Origin: Epinephelus fuscoguttatus
Taxonomy: Eukaryota; Chordata; Actinopteri; Perciformes; Serranidae
NCBI RefSeq assembly: GCF_011397635.1
Contig: NC_064763.1
Location: forward strand, 25,557,437 to 25,621,436
DNA length: 64,000 bases
Direction of reading: 5' to 3'
The notes beneath the pieces are model-generated. The model saw nothing but the letters and a program-made list of their open reading frames with translations. It was not told where the DNA came from and made no database searches. Position numbers and translations under genes: made by a program. Shown in pieces: positions 25,340 to 38,041 of the stretch; the first letter of the stretch is position 1; every line of letters starts with the position of its first letter.

Positions 25340-28300
25340 GGCTTTTACTTAATCCTGAAACCTGGCGAGAAATGAGCTTTCTTGTGCTGCATTAAGACTC
25401 CTTTCACCGGCATTTAAATCTTTGAAACCTGAGCGAATTGGTCTGGTTCCTTTCAAAAATGTGCTAACAAGGCGATGAGCATCTTGTCAAGAAATGTCCT
25501 GCAATTTGCAAGAAAAGCGTAAAACATGACAAGAAAAATAACCTGAAAAAGACAAGAAAGAGAGTAATAAATAATACAAATATAAATAAAAATAATAAAT
25601 AAATAAATTATTAGAAAATTAACAAAAACTAGTAAAAAAATATTTCTTGCAATTTTTTTTGGGTTATTTCTTGTAAAGTTGTTCATTGCCTTTGCTGTGT
25701 GCTCTTGACAGGAATCAGGACAATTTGCTCAGGTTTTAAAAGGTTAATTGTGACTCATCATTTATTGCCTCTGTGTTTAGGTCTCATCTTTGCCATTTTC
25801 TACTTTTTTTCTCCTTGTGTTTATTTGTTCTTTTAAATGTTATCTATTTTAAATATTTTATAGTTTATTGTTGTAATTATTGTACAACGCTATATACAGT
25901 ACAAGTTTAATGTTTGTTCCTCATTTTGCCGCTAGTTTTTATCTGCTAAGGTCTGATATCAGCCGAGTGTGAGATCACCAGTTGTTGCCAGACTCCAGAA
26001 AAGTGCATTGCTAAAACAGACATGTCTCGAAAAAAGTTAATGTTCCCCTGATTCGTCCATCTGAAAAAATGTCATTTCAGTATCAGAATGTTTAGAAGGG
26101 TCAGGCCTTGTGAAAAGTGGGTCGAGTATATCTACTTTCGTGAGTATGGGTTGAAGGAAACAGTCATAACCTGTACTCCCATTGACTTTTCCTATTGGAA
26201 TAAATGGACTCAAGGCCACTGCAAGTCTCCTAAAGGGGCAGGGCAGTGGTGAAACCCAGGTGAGAAAGATACAGGAAATTAACCTAAAGCGAGTCGCCTG
26301 GGTTCATCAATTGTCTCTGGCATTATGCAGGAAATGGAAAGGCATATTGACAAAGGAAAAGATGAGACAGTTGGCTATATCAACATTTTTTCTGAAGACA
26401 AACTCTATACGACTAAAATTACAATATATTTACGTAGGATCCACGAAAAAAAATAACTTCTGTGACCTCCATCAGTTCTGAAAACGTCAGTAAATGCATC
26501 ACAATCATGGATGTAGCCTGTTATCACAACTTGTGAACTTGGAGCATACTGAAAATTTCCATGTTTGAGGTCGTGAGCATCACAAGAGTTCATATGGATT
26601 TCTTTCATGAACACAATAAACATGACCCTATTTGAAGGCAGCAGTCATTTTTATGATGTTTGCATCATACTTTCTTGTGTCAGCATGCTAACTTTTGCTA
26701 AGTAGCACCTAACACAAAGTACAGCTGATGCTGATGGGAATTAACTTTGCAGGTATTTGGTCACAAAGCAAAGTATTGGACAAAGTGAAATCTTGAACTG
26801 ATGATGGCACTATGAAACATCGAGGGACCACCAAAACTGATCCTGTGAGGGACATGAATATCTGTAACAGTGTTCCTGGCAATTCATCCAACAATTATTG
26901 TCAAAACATTTCACTCCAAACCACTCATTTCTGCCTCATTATAATGTCATGGGAAACAATCCAGCAGTTGCTGAGACATTTTACTCTGGACCAAAGTGGT
27001 GGGCAGACGGACCAAGAGACTATCAATGCCACCCCAGGAACCATGCTGGTAACATGGCAAAAAACCCCACCAGTAATCATTCTGAATTGCGGTATTTAAA
27101 GTGTTGGTATCATAAATGCTCAGTTAGAGGTCTTTTAGTTTTTTGAGCCATGACCGAACTGAACAACCCCCGCAAATCTCCCAAGATCCATTGCTCGACT
27201 TTGTACACAATGAAAACGATTTAGCGCGATGCATTCCGATGACATTACAAAGAACTAGCTGGTCGCAGCTCCGGCCTTTCAGGCACTTTAACCCAAAGCC
27301 TAAAAGCCATGAATTTTAATTCAAATCACTGATGAAATATATCATTCTTTTGGCCTGAATACTTGAGATGCCTCACAACAAACATGTGAACAATGTGAGA
27401 TCTTGTTTTGAGTTGAGAACAGCCACACGGCACATTTGGGAATCCTGAATGGATTATGTTGGCTCAGGAAGTGTTTTTGTAATATTTAAGTAGCGCGGTG
27501 AAATAGTGTAGTCTGTCACGTCATGATATTAAAATCAAATCCTTCTCAAACCATTACGGCAAGATGTATGAGGGACTCTAAATCTCTCCGTTTATTTTGA
27601 TTCTACTGCGGTAAACATTTGAAGAAGGCAGCCGTAAACAAACCGAGCATCTCCAAGTTTTTATTTGAACAAAATTAAATAGACGGGGAGCTCTTTAAGA
27701 CAATTTGCAACCCTCCATCTCCAGCAATTAGGTGAAGATGGGATTGACAGCAGCAGGGAGCAGATGCAGAGATGTGACAGGCAGCCAGACGCTCTCCAGT
27801 GTGCTACACCCAGTCCTCTTAATGCTTTGGCTTGTAGATAACTTTACAGATCAGCTATGATTATGTTGCTTATTAATTCAATCAGTCAGCTTCGGCTGGC
27901 TGCTCTTTTATTAGTGCAGTCTTTTACTAATTCACTCCACAAAGGCAGATGTGAGTGATGCAAGCAAAGGGAAAGCAAAGGAGGGAGAGACAGAGCAAGG
28001 AAAGACAGAGGAGACCTTTGGCAAACTCTGCAGTAATTGCCTCGAGTCATTTAAAAAAGGGTTTTGAGGATGAAAAATTGATCCATAGATCTATTTAATC
28101 AAGAGCTGACTCAAGAGTTGTCCTTTAGAGTACCTTTGGCTGCAGACAAGACTGAAATAAAAAATGGGATACTATGTTTTAGATTTTACTTTTTTGACAT
28201 TCAGAGCAGTGCCACATTAATTGACCGTAGCGGCCTCTGCCTCCCCCGGCAGGTTTCTAAGGATTCAGCATCACTGTGTCACGAACTGACCAAACAGGTC

Positions 28301-29000
28301 CTCTGAAAGCCATCAGAGACACATCACAGTGTTCATTTTCTTTGGGTATAACAGAATATAATAAGAATTTGTTTGAATTAGAGTCATCCTACAGCTTAAA
28401 AACACACTTAGATCATAATTACATCACATGATAAAAGTTTTACGAGGCTGTTATAGCGAGTATGGTTCGAGGCTTTTAAGAAGATTAATGTAGAGAGGTT
28501 ATATATTTCTTTTGCTTCTGACACATCAGAAAGACGCTGTACTCACATCACAGTTGCATCATGCATCATTTGCAATATTTTGACCCTGCTGTAGCGACTG
28601 TGTGCCTGTACATTTGTAATCTAAGGCACTGCTATGCATATTCATGTGTGTTTTCTTTTGGTAGATTGTAAAAACCAAAACATGAATTGTCAGAACACTA
28701 TAAAATGCAGACTCACTTCCCAGTGTTGACACATGAAAAATTAATTTTTCGCTCCTCTTCCTCACTCTTTCTCTCCCTCTTTTGTGTGTGTGTGTGTGTG
28801 TGTGTGGGTCCATGCAAGTAAAGCCTTAGCTGTCATTCAAAAATACATCATGGCAACTAAAGAATAATGGCTACTGATGTTCTGATGTAAGAGTCGAGAC
28901 ACAAAATGCACTCACACTTAAATTATTTATGGAGCTGAATGACTGATCTGTTGATTTCAACATTTTCTCATGTGGAAGTTTTATATTGATTACTTGTATG
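25340..29000. other. Intergenic, mostly unassigned
   Basis: About 26,655-27,060 looks like an opposite-strand copy of the repeat at 9664-10,280 (tcagcatgctaac, acaaagtacagctgatgctgatggg, ctggaccaaagtggtgggcagac). A (TG)n run is at 28,783-28,806. The interval 27,200-28,100 has no visible repeats and could hold regulatory sequence, but nothing here proves it. Confidence 0.4.
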
Positions 29001-29203
29001 CAGGGTTGGACATTTAGTGTTTTTTGTCCACCTGCCATTGTGGCTGGTGAAATACAAACTCCACCAGCAACTCAATAGATTACCATTGTTTCTTTTTGTT
29101 TCTTTGTTTGGGATTATTCTGGCTGGTGAGTTAAGCAAATCTAGCAGCCACTTACATATTTTACCAGTGTCTGGCTGGTGGCTGGAGCTAATTTCCAACC
29201 CTG
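29001..29203. mobile_element. Compact hAT-like MITE
   Basis: Inverted ends cagggttggacatttag (29,001) and gctaatttccaaccctg (ending 29,203; reverse complement CAGGGTTGGAAATTAGC). The flanking 8-mers cttgtatg and aatgtatg share 6 of 8 bases, the last six identical. Length is 203 bp, with no coding capacity. Confidence 0.75.
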
Positions 29204-31457
29204 AATGTATGAACTCCATCAAAAGTTGGGAAAAAAAGTTGGGATGAAGCTTTATTTTCCCTACAGCGAGTCAATTTTTAATCAGTTCTGGACATTGTGA
29301 TGGTTTGACTGAATGAGATTCAGAAATGTTGCTCTGTCCTCAGGAAATAATTTACAACAGATACTGAAGCTCAAAATTCTGGTGTCTCCAAGTAGTTTTA
29401 GAGACCTCATTAACGGCACTGTTTGTCTTAGCTGTATGTTCTTGCAACCATTCTCTTGTCCAACACACTGATGATGCACACTATATGATTGTAGAGTATG
29501 ATGTACCAATGTACAAGACAATTATTGGCTGCTGTTCTTTGCTTGTCTCATCTTATTTGAGTCGCTCATTTGAATGACAGCTGCTATATGAGTAATGTTA
29601 CTGTTACATTTGGCACTTCCCTCTCTTTGCACACCACCAGCGCCCATAAGTCATTAATGCAGAATAATTAAATCAGAGTTTAAAACAAAAGCTCATCGCA
29701 TACTGTCGATTGATTAACAAAAACACATCACAACCAGAGGAAATGAAAGTAGAAGTAGAGATATGTCCCCCCTCTGAAGATAAAGTAAAGTATCTTAGCT
29801 AATAACCCATAAAATATGTAAAACCTTGTAATTATTTGGAACGTAGCTGGAGTTAAATGTGCCTAGAGGTATGTATAAAAAAAATGTCACTCAAAATAAA
29901 AATTTTACTTGATATGTAGGAGATCAAACTCTTTGTGAAAATCAAAAAACACAAAGTAGTGAGTCCCTTTTTGAAATCAGCTGTCAAGTCATCTGAGTGA
30001 TTCTTTTGTCCTTATTCACATCAGTTTTTAATTATTCTGCTTAGTTTTTAATTAGTTTTGTTTCACGGCCGCTGTGTGTATTTAAGAGCGAGAAACAAAG
30101 AGGGAGACAGAAAGAGAGGAAGGATTTTTTTTTCATTTTTTTTAGTTTTTAGTTAAATTGATATATAGCCTCCTCAGCTTTTAAAAGCTCAAAGTGTTTC
30201 GCCATGTACAAGCATGAATAACGCAAAAAGCAGTCTGAATTGGAGGGATAAAATAGTGGCATAATGGGAACTCATTTTAACTGATTTTTCGGCTCTCTTG
30301 GAGCCTTGATGAGGTCTCCAACATGCTGCTTCTTCTGGGTCCTTGATCTCAAGAAAGAGCGGTTCACTGCCAGCGGTTGCCATGGTGCACATATCTTCAC
30401 ACGCAGCAATATGCTGTGTGATGTCTTCATGTCAGCAAGTTCGTCAAAAATGTCCCAAGCCACGCTGAACATAACCCAGTTTGTACTCTTGAAGCACTCC
30501 CTGAGAGGAGCAGCGTGACATGGTCAGACAGTCCCAGCAGAGCCTGTAGGAGCAGGAGGTAAGCATCAGTGTTTGACATGAAACTCCGCTTGAGTGTAGT
30601 GTTTTGTCCACAGGGGCATGTCTTCTGTTGCCTGTCGTTAGCAAGCTCAAAAGGCAGATTTGTGTGGTTAATGTTACCAAACACGATAGCAGCTCTTAGC
30701 GTGGGAACCTTCCACTGAGCAGTGGAGCCGAGCCAGCTCACAAAAGAAGGCAGTGGCTTCCAGCAGGATGTAAACATCAGTTACAACAATGGAAATGAAC
30801 TCTCCACGGAGGGAGAGCGGACTGGAGTTTCCAGTGAGATGAACAAAACTGTTAAATGCCACAGACAATATATGGAGATGTGGCACCAGCAGTGCATAAC
30901 CACGAGGCAAATAACCTCACCTTTACATTTAAATGGTATTTCTGTCATCATGAAAAATCGTGTGGTGTGGAAGGGTCATTTCAAGCTCTGGTACAGATTA
31001 GTGTTTTCGGTCTAAATAGTTTGCAAGAGTTCATTTTATACCTGAAGAGCTGAAAATTTAAAGGAATACTTCGCCCCCCCAAATGATCGTATGACTGTTC
31101 TCATGTGTACGTATGTCTACAAAAAGAAATGACCCAAAATTGGTATACTTCCCACATAATCATGAGCCAGTAATTTGTGTATAACACACGTATTTGGGAA
31201 GGCTGCGATCACGTGACATAAGTTGAGGTATGTGGTGGATGAGTGACAAGACACAGGATTTTCCCCCAGGACAGCGATGTTCAGAGCTGTGTGAACTTTG
31301 AGTGAACTTTGAGCCATTCTAAGGCACATCATCACTATGTTTGTTTTCCTAAACCAAACCTTTATAACTTTTCTTGCCAAAAACTAACCCCTGTAACTTA
31401 ATGTTAAGTATGTAACGCCATTCATGGAGCACTTATTTGCTAGATGTAAAACCATTG
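29204..31457. other. Intergenic, no gene seen
   Basis: Several 60-110 codon frames occur on both strands at 30.2-31.0 kb. They overlap one another and lack splice-site support. A possible TTAA-type element end (aaaggaatacttcgccccc) is near 31,060, without a matched partner. Confidence 0.4.
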
Positions 31458-31666
31458 TATGAGGATTTTTTAAAAACTATTTTTGCCTTTATTTGATAGG
31501 ACAGATTTTGCATGAAAGGGGGGAGAGGAAGTGGGGATGACATGCAGCAAAGGGCCTTGAGTTGGAATTGACACGCGCGCTGCATGGACAAGGACAAGGA
31601 CACAGCCTTTGTACATGGAGCGCCTGCTCTACCAGGTGAGCTAGTGGTTGCCCCATATGAGGATTT
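31458..31666 (-). mobile_element. tRNA-derived SINE with an 11-bp target duplication
   Basis: Body about 31,469-31,655. The reverse complement starts ggggcaaccactagctcacc, then tggtagagcaggcgc, a tRNA-like head with an A-box. It ends toward ctatcaaataaaggc. The 11-mer tatgaggattt flanks it at 31,458-31,468 and 31,656-31,666 without mismatch. Confidence 0.82.
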
Positions 31667-32029
31667 GTTGATCAATTACGTATTATGTGTTACATGACAT
31701 GCAGGAATAAAATTGTTTTGCCTCCATGGAGAATGAAGAATCCGAAAGAGCAGAGCATTCTAAATGAACTGAAGTAAATGGGGGCCGCGTTTAACAACAG
31801 TAAAACCAAATCAAAACATCTGTTTGCAAACTGTCCCACAACTCATGCAGCATAATCCAAGTCTCATTTACCCAGTTGTATGCTCTGTAACACTTCTGCA
31901 TAAACAGTTTCATGAACGGACAAGGAATGCGCCTGTGCTGTTTGAGCGAAGGTTTTTTGGATAGTAAGATTTTAGTAAAAATGCATGTGTTTGGGAGGCA
32001 GTGAGCATAACATAAGTAAGGTAAGGTAA

Positions 32030-32680
32030 AACTTTATTGTCACCAAAGAGCAATTTGGGATACAGACAGACAGTAGAATACGAAACACACAGAACCCAAC
32101 ACTGTCAGGGGTAAATCATGGTGGTCACTGCTGGTTAAGATAAGCGATACCAGATGGGACAAAGGACGATCTGTAACGCTTAGTGCTACATTTAGGGAGG
32201 CAAAAGGTGATGCATCTGAAACTCAACATGTAGGCGATGTTGAGAGTCTGAGACAATAGACCGAGCTTTAGAAGCGACCCTCTCTTCATAAAGATGCCGG
32301 AGGTTATTTTAAGTAACAGCGGTGATCTTACAGCACAACTTGACCACTTTTTACAGCTTGTTCTAGTTTAAGGCTCAGATTACCAAACAAACAGACAATG
32401 TTAAAAGAAAGAACCAACTCAATAAAAGCACAATGGTCAGTGCCCAAATACTCATACAGCTGCACTGCTGCCACCGGCTCCCCCTCGATCACACAAGGAG
32501 CAGGAAGGCAGGGCCCCCCTCTGAAAATCAATAAACATCTCATTGGTCTTAGACACATTAATGTGGAGGAAAGACTGATCACACCAATTAACAAAGTCTT
32601 CCAGCACTGGGCCATGATCATATTCTGATCCACGGGGAAGGCTTATAATTACAGAGTCATCTGCAAAGCTTGATGCATGA
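32030..32680 (-). pseudogene. LINE reverse-transcriptase 3' fragment
   Basis: On the - strand from about 32,670, SFADDSVIISL carries an ADD triplet equivalent to the YxDD polymerase motif. FVNWCDQSFLHINVSKT and then a decaying frame follow. Frameshifts and stops break the frame after about 100 residues. The 3' end runs to a tail around 32,030-32,060 (aaggtaaaactttattgtcac on the + strand). The order motif-then-tail shows a 5'-truncated LINE insertion. Confidence 0.7.
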
Positions 32681-34821
32681 TTATTCTAACATTCATTTGT
32701 GTATGAATAAAATTAAAGAAGAAAAACGACTCAATAAATGAGACCTGCACTGCACAAGTTGTATAGTTTTGCTGATGTTAAACCCAAATCCCATTTGTTA
32801 TTTCACTTGAATTCATCAAAAATGCTCGCCTGTTTTGGATACTTCATTCACCAAGGAGGCATTTGCGAAAAAAAGTTCGATTTCCAAATTCTATGGAACA
32901 AGGGGCGAATAAGGAGCATAGAAATAATCATAGGTATTCCTTTAAAACCACTGACCAACATACATTAGACTTATTGCAGGTTCAGGTTTAATGTTGTTTA
33001 ATTCTGACTGACATAAATATTTTGTATCAGCTTGTTTCAGCAATGCAGTGAAGCTGTGTGATGTTTAAACTAAATGAAAACTGAAAAATTGAAACCCAAG
33101 ACGCCATGTTTTTTATTCTTTGTTTTTTATTGCATCATTTTTCTACAAAACTTTAGGATCTCTGCTAGAATTTAAACTAGAGTTCTGTGAGTTTGAACAA
33201 TGTTTGGCTCCACAGCGTGTGTTGGTAATGACTGCCCCACTGGGAGGTCAGTGAGGTTTTAGAGGTCAGAGTGCCAGTTGCCGAAGCTAGAGAGGTCAAA
33301 TCTTTAACCTCAGTGTTGATTTCTTGAGTCCTGGGCATCTGGGAGCGGGGCAGTCTGTTTATGTTGTTCGCCACAGATGTTTAAGAGTTCCAAACAGCCT
33401 GCCACGACAATTTGGTTAGTGCATTACATTTACATCGATTTTTGATGCTGCATCATCATCATCATCATCAGTCTCTGTTCCAGCAGTGGCCAAGAAACAG
33501 TTTGTTTTGGGGCCATGCCATGAAAAATAAGTTAACTTCCAATAGTGAACAAGCTGTAAAAGGTGGGATAGAAACACATACCGTTGCTCTTTGTTATTAA
33601 TTACTTGAGAGCACAGCACCGTTTGATGGAGAGTGCATAGAACATATTGTCTTGTAATAAATTTGTGATATGTCTTTTCGGCTTTGTGGCGGAAAGAGAA
33701 TTGACATCAGAATTCATGTATAAAGTCATGAATCATAAAATATTAAATAATGTATTTACATAGCCTTCGGTGCAGCAACCCATCATGCCCATCCCCGCTC
33801 TGAGCTGCCATTCCTGACCTGAATTACATCTGTTGATAATTATGTTTGACTGGCTTATTACATGTTTAAATTCATCCATGCGCCATAACTCTTGCAGCTG
33901 ACCGGGGACACTGTGATATGAAATTATTACAAACCAGCACTCGTGTTTTTTTTCTCCTGTTTCAGCTCAAATGTGATGTAATGTCTGGTTTAAATCAAGG
34001 GTGACTTGGTATAATGTGCTATCACCAGCTGGCTACATGAGAGCGACCAGCCAAAATCCATATTGCTCAAAGATGACCAAGAATGGTATTGCATTACAGG
34101 AAATAATACTAGTGTAAAAGCATATCGCTGACAGAGATTTTCCATATGAATTAGGCTGTTACATGTTCCCAGTGTCCTGTGAAGTTGGATGGTGGGGGTT
34201 GCATGTAACATTAGATTTATTGTGTCTGCTCCCGCTCCTCTCAGCACCTGTCCCAAAAGGCAAATTAATCCCGTACCCAAAACATATCCCTCTCTCCCCC
34301 TCTGTGCACAGACACGACACATCTGTCTCAGCCATTATCCACGGCTTGACATGTTGCTGGGACACATCACATGCCACCTTGACATGAAGGATGCGGTTAC
34401 TGCAGCACTCTGCCTGACTGACTTCACAACTTATATGTGAAGTCCTATTTTCTCCCTCTCTGTCTCTTTTTGAAGAATCCGCCCCCCTTTTTTTCTCCCC
34501 TCTCTCCTCATATAACCTCAGTCACAACACTTTCATGGTAAGGAATAGACAACAGACATGAGGTGGAAAGGAAAGAGACTTAAGATCTTGAAATTGCCTC
34601 ACTATCATGTACTGAACAACAGCCTGCTTTCTTGCCTTGAAATGCTGTAAAATGTACAATACGCATACTGTGGGACATCCTTGTCTGACTTTTTGTGATA
34701 AGGTTTGTTTGTCTCCTTGTAATTACGATTACTTCACTTTTACTCTTCATTGTGTTGTGCTTTTTCATTGTGTGCGGAGTGTTTTGCGGACAATTTCTCC
34801 ACACCTCTTAGGGGGATTTAT
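32681..34821. other. Intergenic, no gene seen
   Basis: Contains a short (ATC)n run at 33,451-33,470. Open frames here are short and unsupported. Confidence 0.4.
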
Positions 34822-34916
34822 GTATTTTTCAGTGGCAGAAAGCACATACATTTACTCAAGTACTGTAATTAATTACAATATTGAAGTCCTTAACTTGTGT
34901 ATTTTTCAAGCAGCAA

Positions 34917-35395
34917 TTTCCAGGGCTGAAAAATGAAGCCAACGCAGAGGTGCCAAAAGCTGCAGTTGAACAGCCACTTGAGGCTGGCTCCAGGAGCCAG
35001 TGAATCCCCACAGACCCCCGTGTTAAAATGCCCAACTTTACAGAATAAATAAACATGTTTACAGCCTGGTATAAAAAACAGTTTTGGTCTCTTAAGTTCA
35101 TTTCAACATTCATGACAACTACACCGGGGATTCATTTTTATGTAACTCACCCGTTTACATGTTATTAAAGCTTAAAGTTACGCATGATTAAGAGCGGGTT
35201 GCTTTGAGTGACAAGCCGCCTGCTGATAGTGTCCTTGGCTTCTCAGTCAGATCCAACCCTCGCTCCTCCACAGCGCCAGCCTCTCGCCCAAATATGGTCA
35301 CTCCTTGCTCCAAAAGATGGCGACAGCAGTAATGCCAAACTTGAGGCTTCAAAATGGGAGTTCACAAACCAATGGGTGACGTTACAGTAACATTT
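34917..35395. mobile_element. Unclassified DNA-repeat fragment inside the outer hAT
   Basis: Contains the blocks aatgaagccaacgcagaggt, acagaataaataaacatgtt, gctccaaaagatggcgac and aaccaatgggtgacgttac. I recall these from a widespread fish non-coding repeat. Its exact ends are not visible. It separates the first host segment of the surrounding hAT from the next. Confidence 0.5.
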
Positions 35396-35626
35396 TGATA
35401 ATTAATACTCTGGGTTTTAAGGAGATATTCAGAGATACTGCAGAGGGGCTGCCAAATTATTATTTGATAATTTAATTAAAGTTCGAATTTAAGTATTGTT
35501 TTTTTTTATTGAACTATTTCTGAAAATACACATTAACATGAGGCATATATAATATCAGCAATGATAAACTGGCCTACTCAGGGGAAAAAAAAAAAAACAT
35601 TTCATTAACAGTACACAACATATATG

Positions 35627-35948
35627 TGGGGGCAGCTGTGGCTCAGGAGGTAAAGTGGGTCGTCCACCAATTGGAAGATCGGCAGCTTGATCCCCAGCTC
35701 CTTCAGCCTGCATGTCAAAGTATCCTTGAGCAAGATACTGAACCCCAAATTGCTCCCAATGGCTGTTCCATCGGTGTATGAGTGTGTTAAAGAAAAAAAA
35801 ACTGAGTAGCAGGTGGCACCTTGTAGGTTAGCTTTGGCCACCAGTGTTTGAATGTGTGTGTGAATGGATGAACGTGACTCGTGGTGTAAAAAGCACTTTG
35901 AGTGGTCGGAAGACTAGAAAGGCACTATACAGGTGCAGTCCATTTACC
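35627..35948 (+). mobile_element. tRNA-derived SINE
   Basis: The head ggggcagctgtggctcagg, then aggtaaagtgggtcg, contains an A-box. A decayed B-box is at cggcagcttgatcccc. The body has caagatactgaaccccaaat, and the 3' part has gcactttgagtggtcgg followed by cactatacaggtgcagtcc. It is a full-length-looking fish SINE inserted within the 34.8-38.0 kb nest. Confidence 0.88.
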
Positions 35949-36601
35949 CTTCCATTTAACATTAATGATAGGCTATCTATTATCCATGAATCTTTGTGCA
36001 ATCATGTGAACTAGCCAACGCTAAGTCATTGTGCAGCACCTGTCCATAATGGCAAGGTGGACTAGTGTGCTAACAGCTATCACAGACGAAAGTGCAGAGG
36101 GCGAGGCTAATACACCTAGCCATGCTGCAAGCTTTGCTGACTAAGCAGCTACAGGTGAGCACAAACCATAAAAGACCCAAAAATATCCAGAGAATGATCT
36201 CAATTGCATCCCAGTTTGACGCAGTGTATGTAGTAGGGGGAGTCTGCTCCATCTCTCTCTCAGCTAAGGGGTCCTTGGCATGGAAACGTTGAAGAGCCCT
36301 GCTTTATACTTCTACTCCACATTTCAGAGGGAAATATAGCACATTTTATGGCAGTACACTTATCTGACAACTGGAGTTAATGGTTACTTTAAAGACTAAG
36401 ATGTTACATAAAGAAACGTATGATAAGCTCATAAATAAAACACATTGTTAAAGATTAAACTGTTTGCATTCCCAACCTGTTGACTCATGACTCCCGACAA
36501 TAAAACTTTATTTGTGGCTCCTTTAGAAGTTGAGGAGTGGTTAGTGCTACAGTTCCACCAGATGCTGCTTACACGCTGACACATCAGTATTAACTGTTTA
36601 C

Positions 36602-37938
36602 TTAAAGGGACAGTTCACCCCAAATCAAAAATACTATTTCCTCTTAACTGCAGTGATATTTGTTAGTCCATATCAGGTGTCAACCTTGTTTTAGACAAGT
36701 GGGCCGGACCAGTAAAACAACTGCATAATAACCTATAAACAGCATCCCCTTCAATTTTTTCTCTTCTTTTAGTGTAAAGAAGTCCTGTCTGAAAATGTTC
36801 ATCCATTTTCAAAACAAATGATGATCAGCGCGCAATATCCTAGAAAAATATGTGCAAATTCAACAGTATGTCTCAGTTTTTCCACATTCAGTCAGTCTAC
36901 TACTCACTTTCACAACATGTGCTTTTTTTCATAATTTTCTGCTATTGGAGAAGCAGCTGAAGTCATCCCCTGCTTTACAAACCATTTACAATCTGAAGTT
37001 TTGTCAGTGCCTCAGCGGCAGGGTTCCACTAATACTTTTTAGGATAGATGTCTGATACAGATTATTTTGTACTGAAGCTGCTGATTGACAATATTCTGCA
37101 CAATGATCAATATCATTATCATATCAGAAAGTATCCATTGTTATTTAAATTGCCCCTGAAACCTCTCAGCCTTCACATGCGCATCAACATTAGCTGTGCA
37201 AAGTCATCTAGTGGGCCAGATTGGACCCTTTGGTGGGCCAATTCTGGCCCCTGGGCCCTATGTTTGACACCCCTGGTCTAGATTGTTTTGGTGTGAGTTG
37301 CAGAGTGTTAGAGATACCGGCCATGGAGATGTCTGCCTTGTCTATAATATAATAGAGCTAGATAATACTCGGCTTGTGGTACTCAAAGTGCCAAAAAAAT
37401 ACATTTTAAAAACTCAACAGCAATTTCTCTTTACGGAAATCATGACACGGTTACTCAAGATAACGAAGAGGGAAGCATGCATCTGCTAGCTCATCTAACA
37501 CCACTGGGCTAGCTAATTTTACAGCTCAGCCGAGGAGATGCCATTAATGTCTACATCTCACGCTGTCATGAGCCTCTCGTCCATAAGTAGATGTGCACTT
37601 TCTTCTGCGTGATGATTCAGTTGACTGGTGTAGATCAGTGGAAAGAAAATAGTTCCTACATGAAACTGTCCACAACAAGGTTTGTGGATTATCTTAAGTC
37701 ACCAGGTCATGATTTCTGGAAAGAGACATTGCTCCTGAGTTTTTCAAATATATTTTCTGGCCCTTCTAGCTCCACAAGCCCAATGCAGTCTAGCTCCAGT
37801 ATATTCAAAGGAAGGCAGACATCTCTACAGCTGATATCGCCAACATTCAGTCACTCACAACAATATGGATTGATGTATAGCCCTACAGGTAAGAGGGAAA
37901 ATGTATATTTTTGATTTTGGGGTCAACTGTCTCTTTAA
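36602..37938. mobile_element. TTAA-target fold-back element
   Basis: TTAA at 36,602-36,605 and 37,935-37,938 flanks inverted ends agggacagttcaccccaaat and (right end, reverse complement) AGAGACAGTTGACCCCAAAA. The inversion continues through most of the element. For example, aatcatgacacggttactc (left arm, about 37,439) pairs with caggtcatgatttctgg (right arm, about 37,702). TTAA targets are typical of piggyBac- and Kolobok-type transposons; which applies here is not settled. There is no coding capacity. It lies inside the hAT at 34,830-38,033 and is itself interrupted at 36,674-37,275. Confidence 0.82.
36674..37275. mobile_element. hAT-like non-autonomous element (innermost)
   Basis: Ends caggtgtcaacc and gtttgacacccctg (reverse complement CAGGGGTGTCAAAC). 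The flanking 8-mers gtccatat and gtctagat match at 6 of 8. The opposite arm of the surrounding fold-back element (about 37,853-37,874, reverse complement ATCCATATTGTTGTGAG) supplies the unoccupied site, showing that only one copy of the 8-mer was there originally. About 602 bp, non-coding. Confidence 0.8.
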
Positions 37939-38041
37939 GTAGATTTTGAATCAAAGACTGCCTTGGGTGTTTTTAGATTGTTGCACTGGTTCTTTCTCTA
38001 ATGTAAAGGATCTGAATACTTCCTCCACCACTGGTATTTTT

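Larger units (their letters stand above)
34830..38033. mobile_element. hAT-like element (outer), host of nested insertions
   Basis: Left end CAGTGGCAGAAAGCACATAC, then tttactcaagtactgtaat. Right end ggatctgaatacttcctcc followed by accactg. Both match a very common fish hAT family that starts CAGTGGTGGAAGAAGTA. The perfect 8-bp duplication gtattttt flanks it at 34,822-34,829 and 38,034-38,041. Identifiable host segments are 34,830-34,912, about 36,302-36,461 and 37,941-38,033. The remainder is later insertions. No transposase frame remains. Confidence 0.85.

Noticed and set aside
30189-31053. Cluster of overlapping frames on both strands
   Set aside because: Six or more frames conflict with one another, none has splice-site support, and I recognise no domain.
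35627-35700. Possible tRNA gene
   Set aside because: A- and B-box-like motifs are present, but the sequence continues into a SINE body and does not form a clean cloverleaf with an anticodon arm. The same applies to the heads at 11,771, 16,394 and 31,655.
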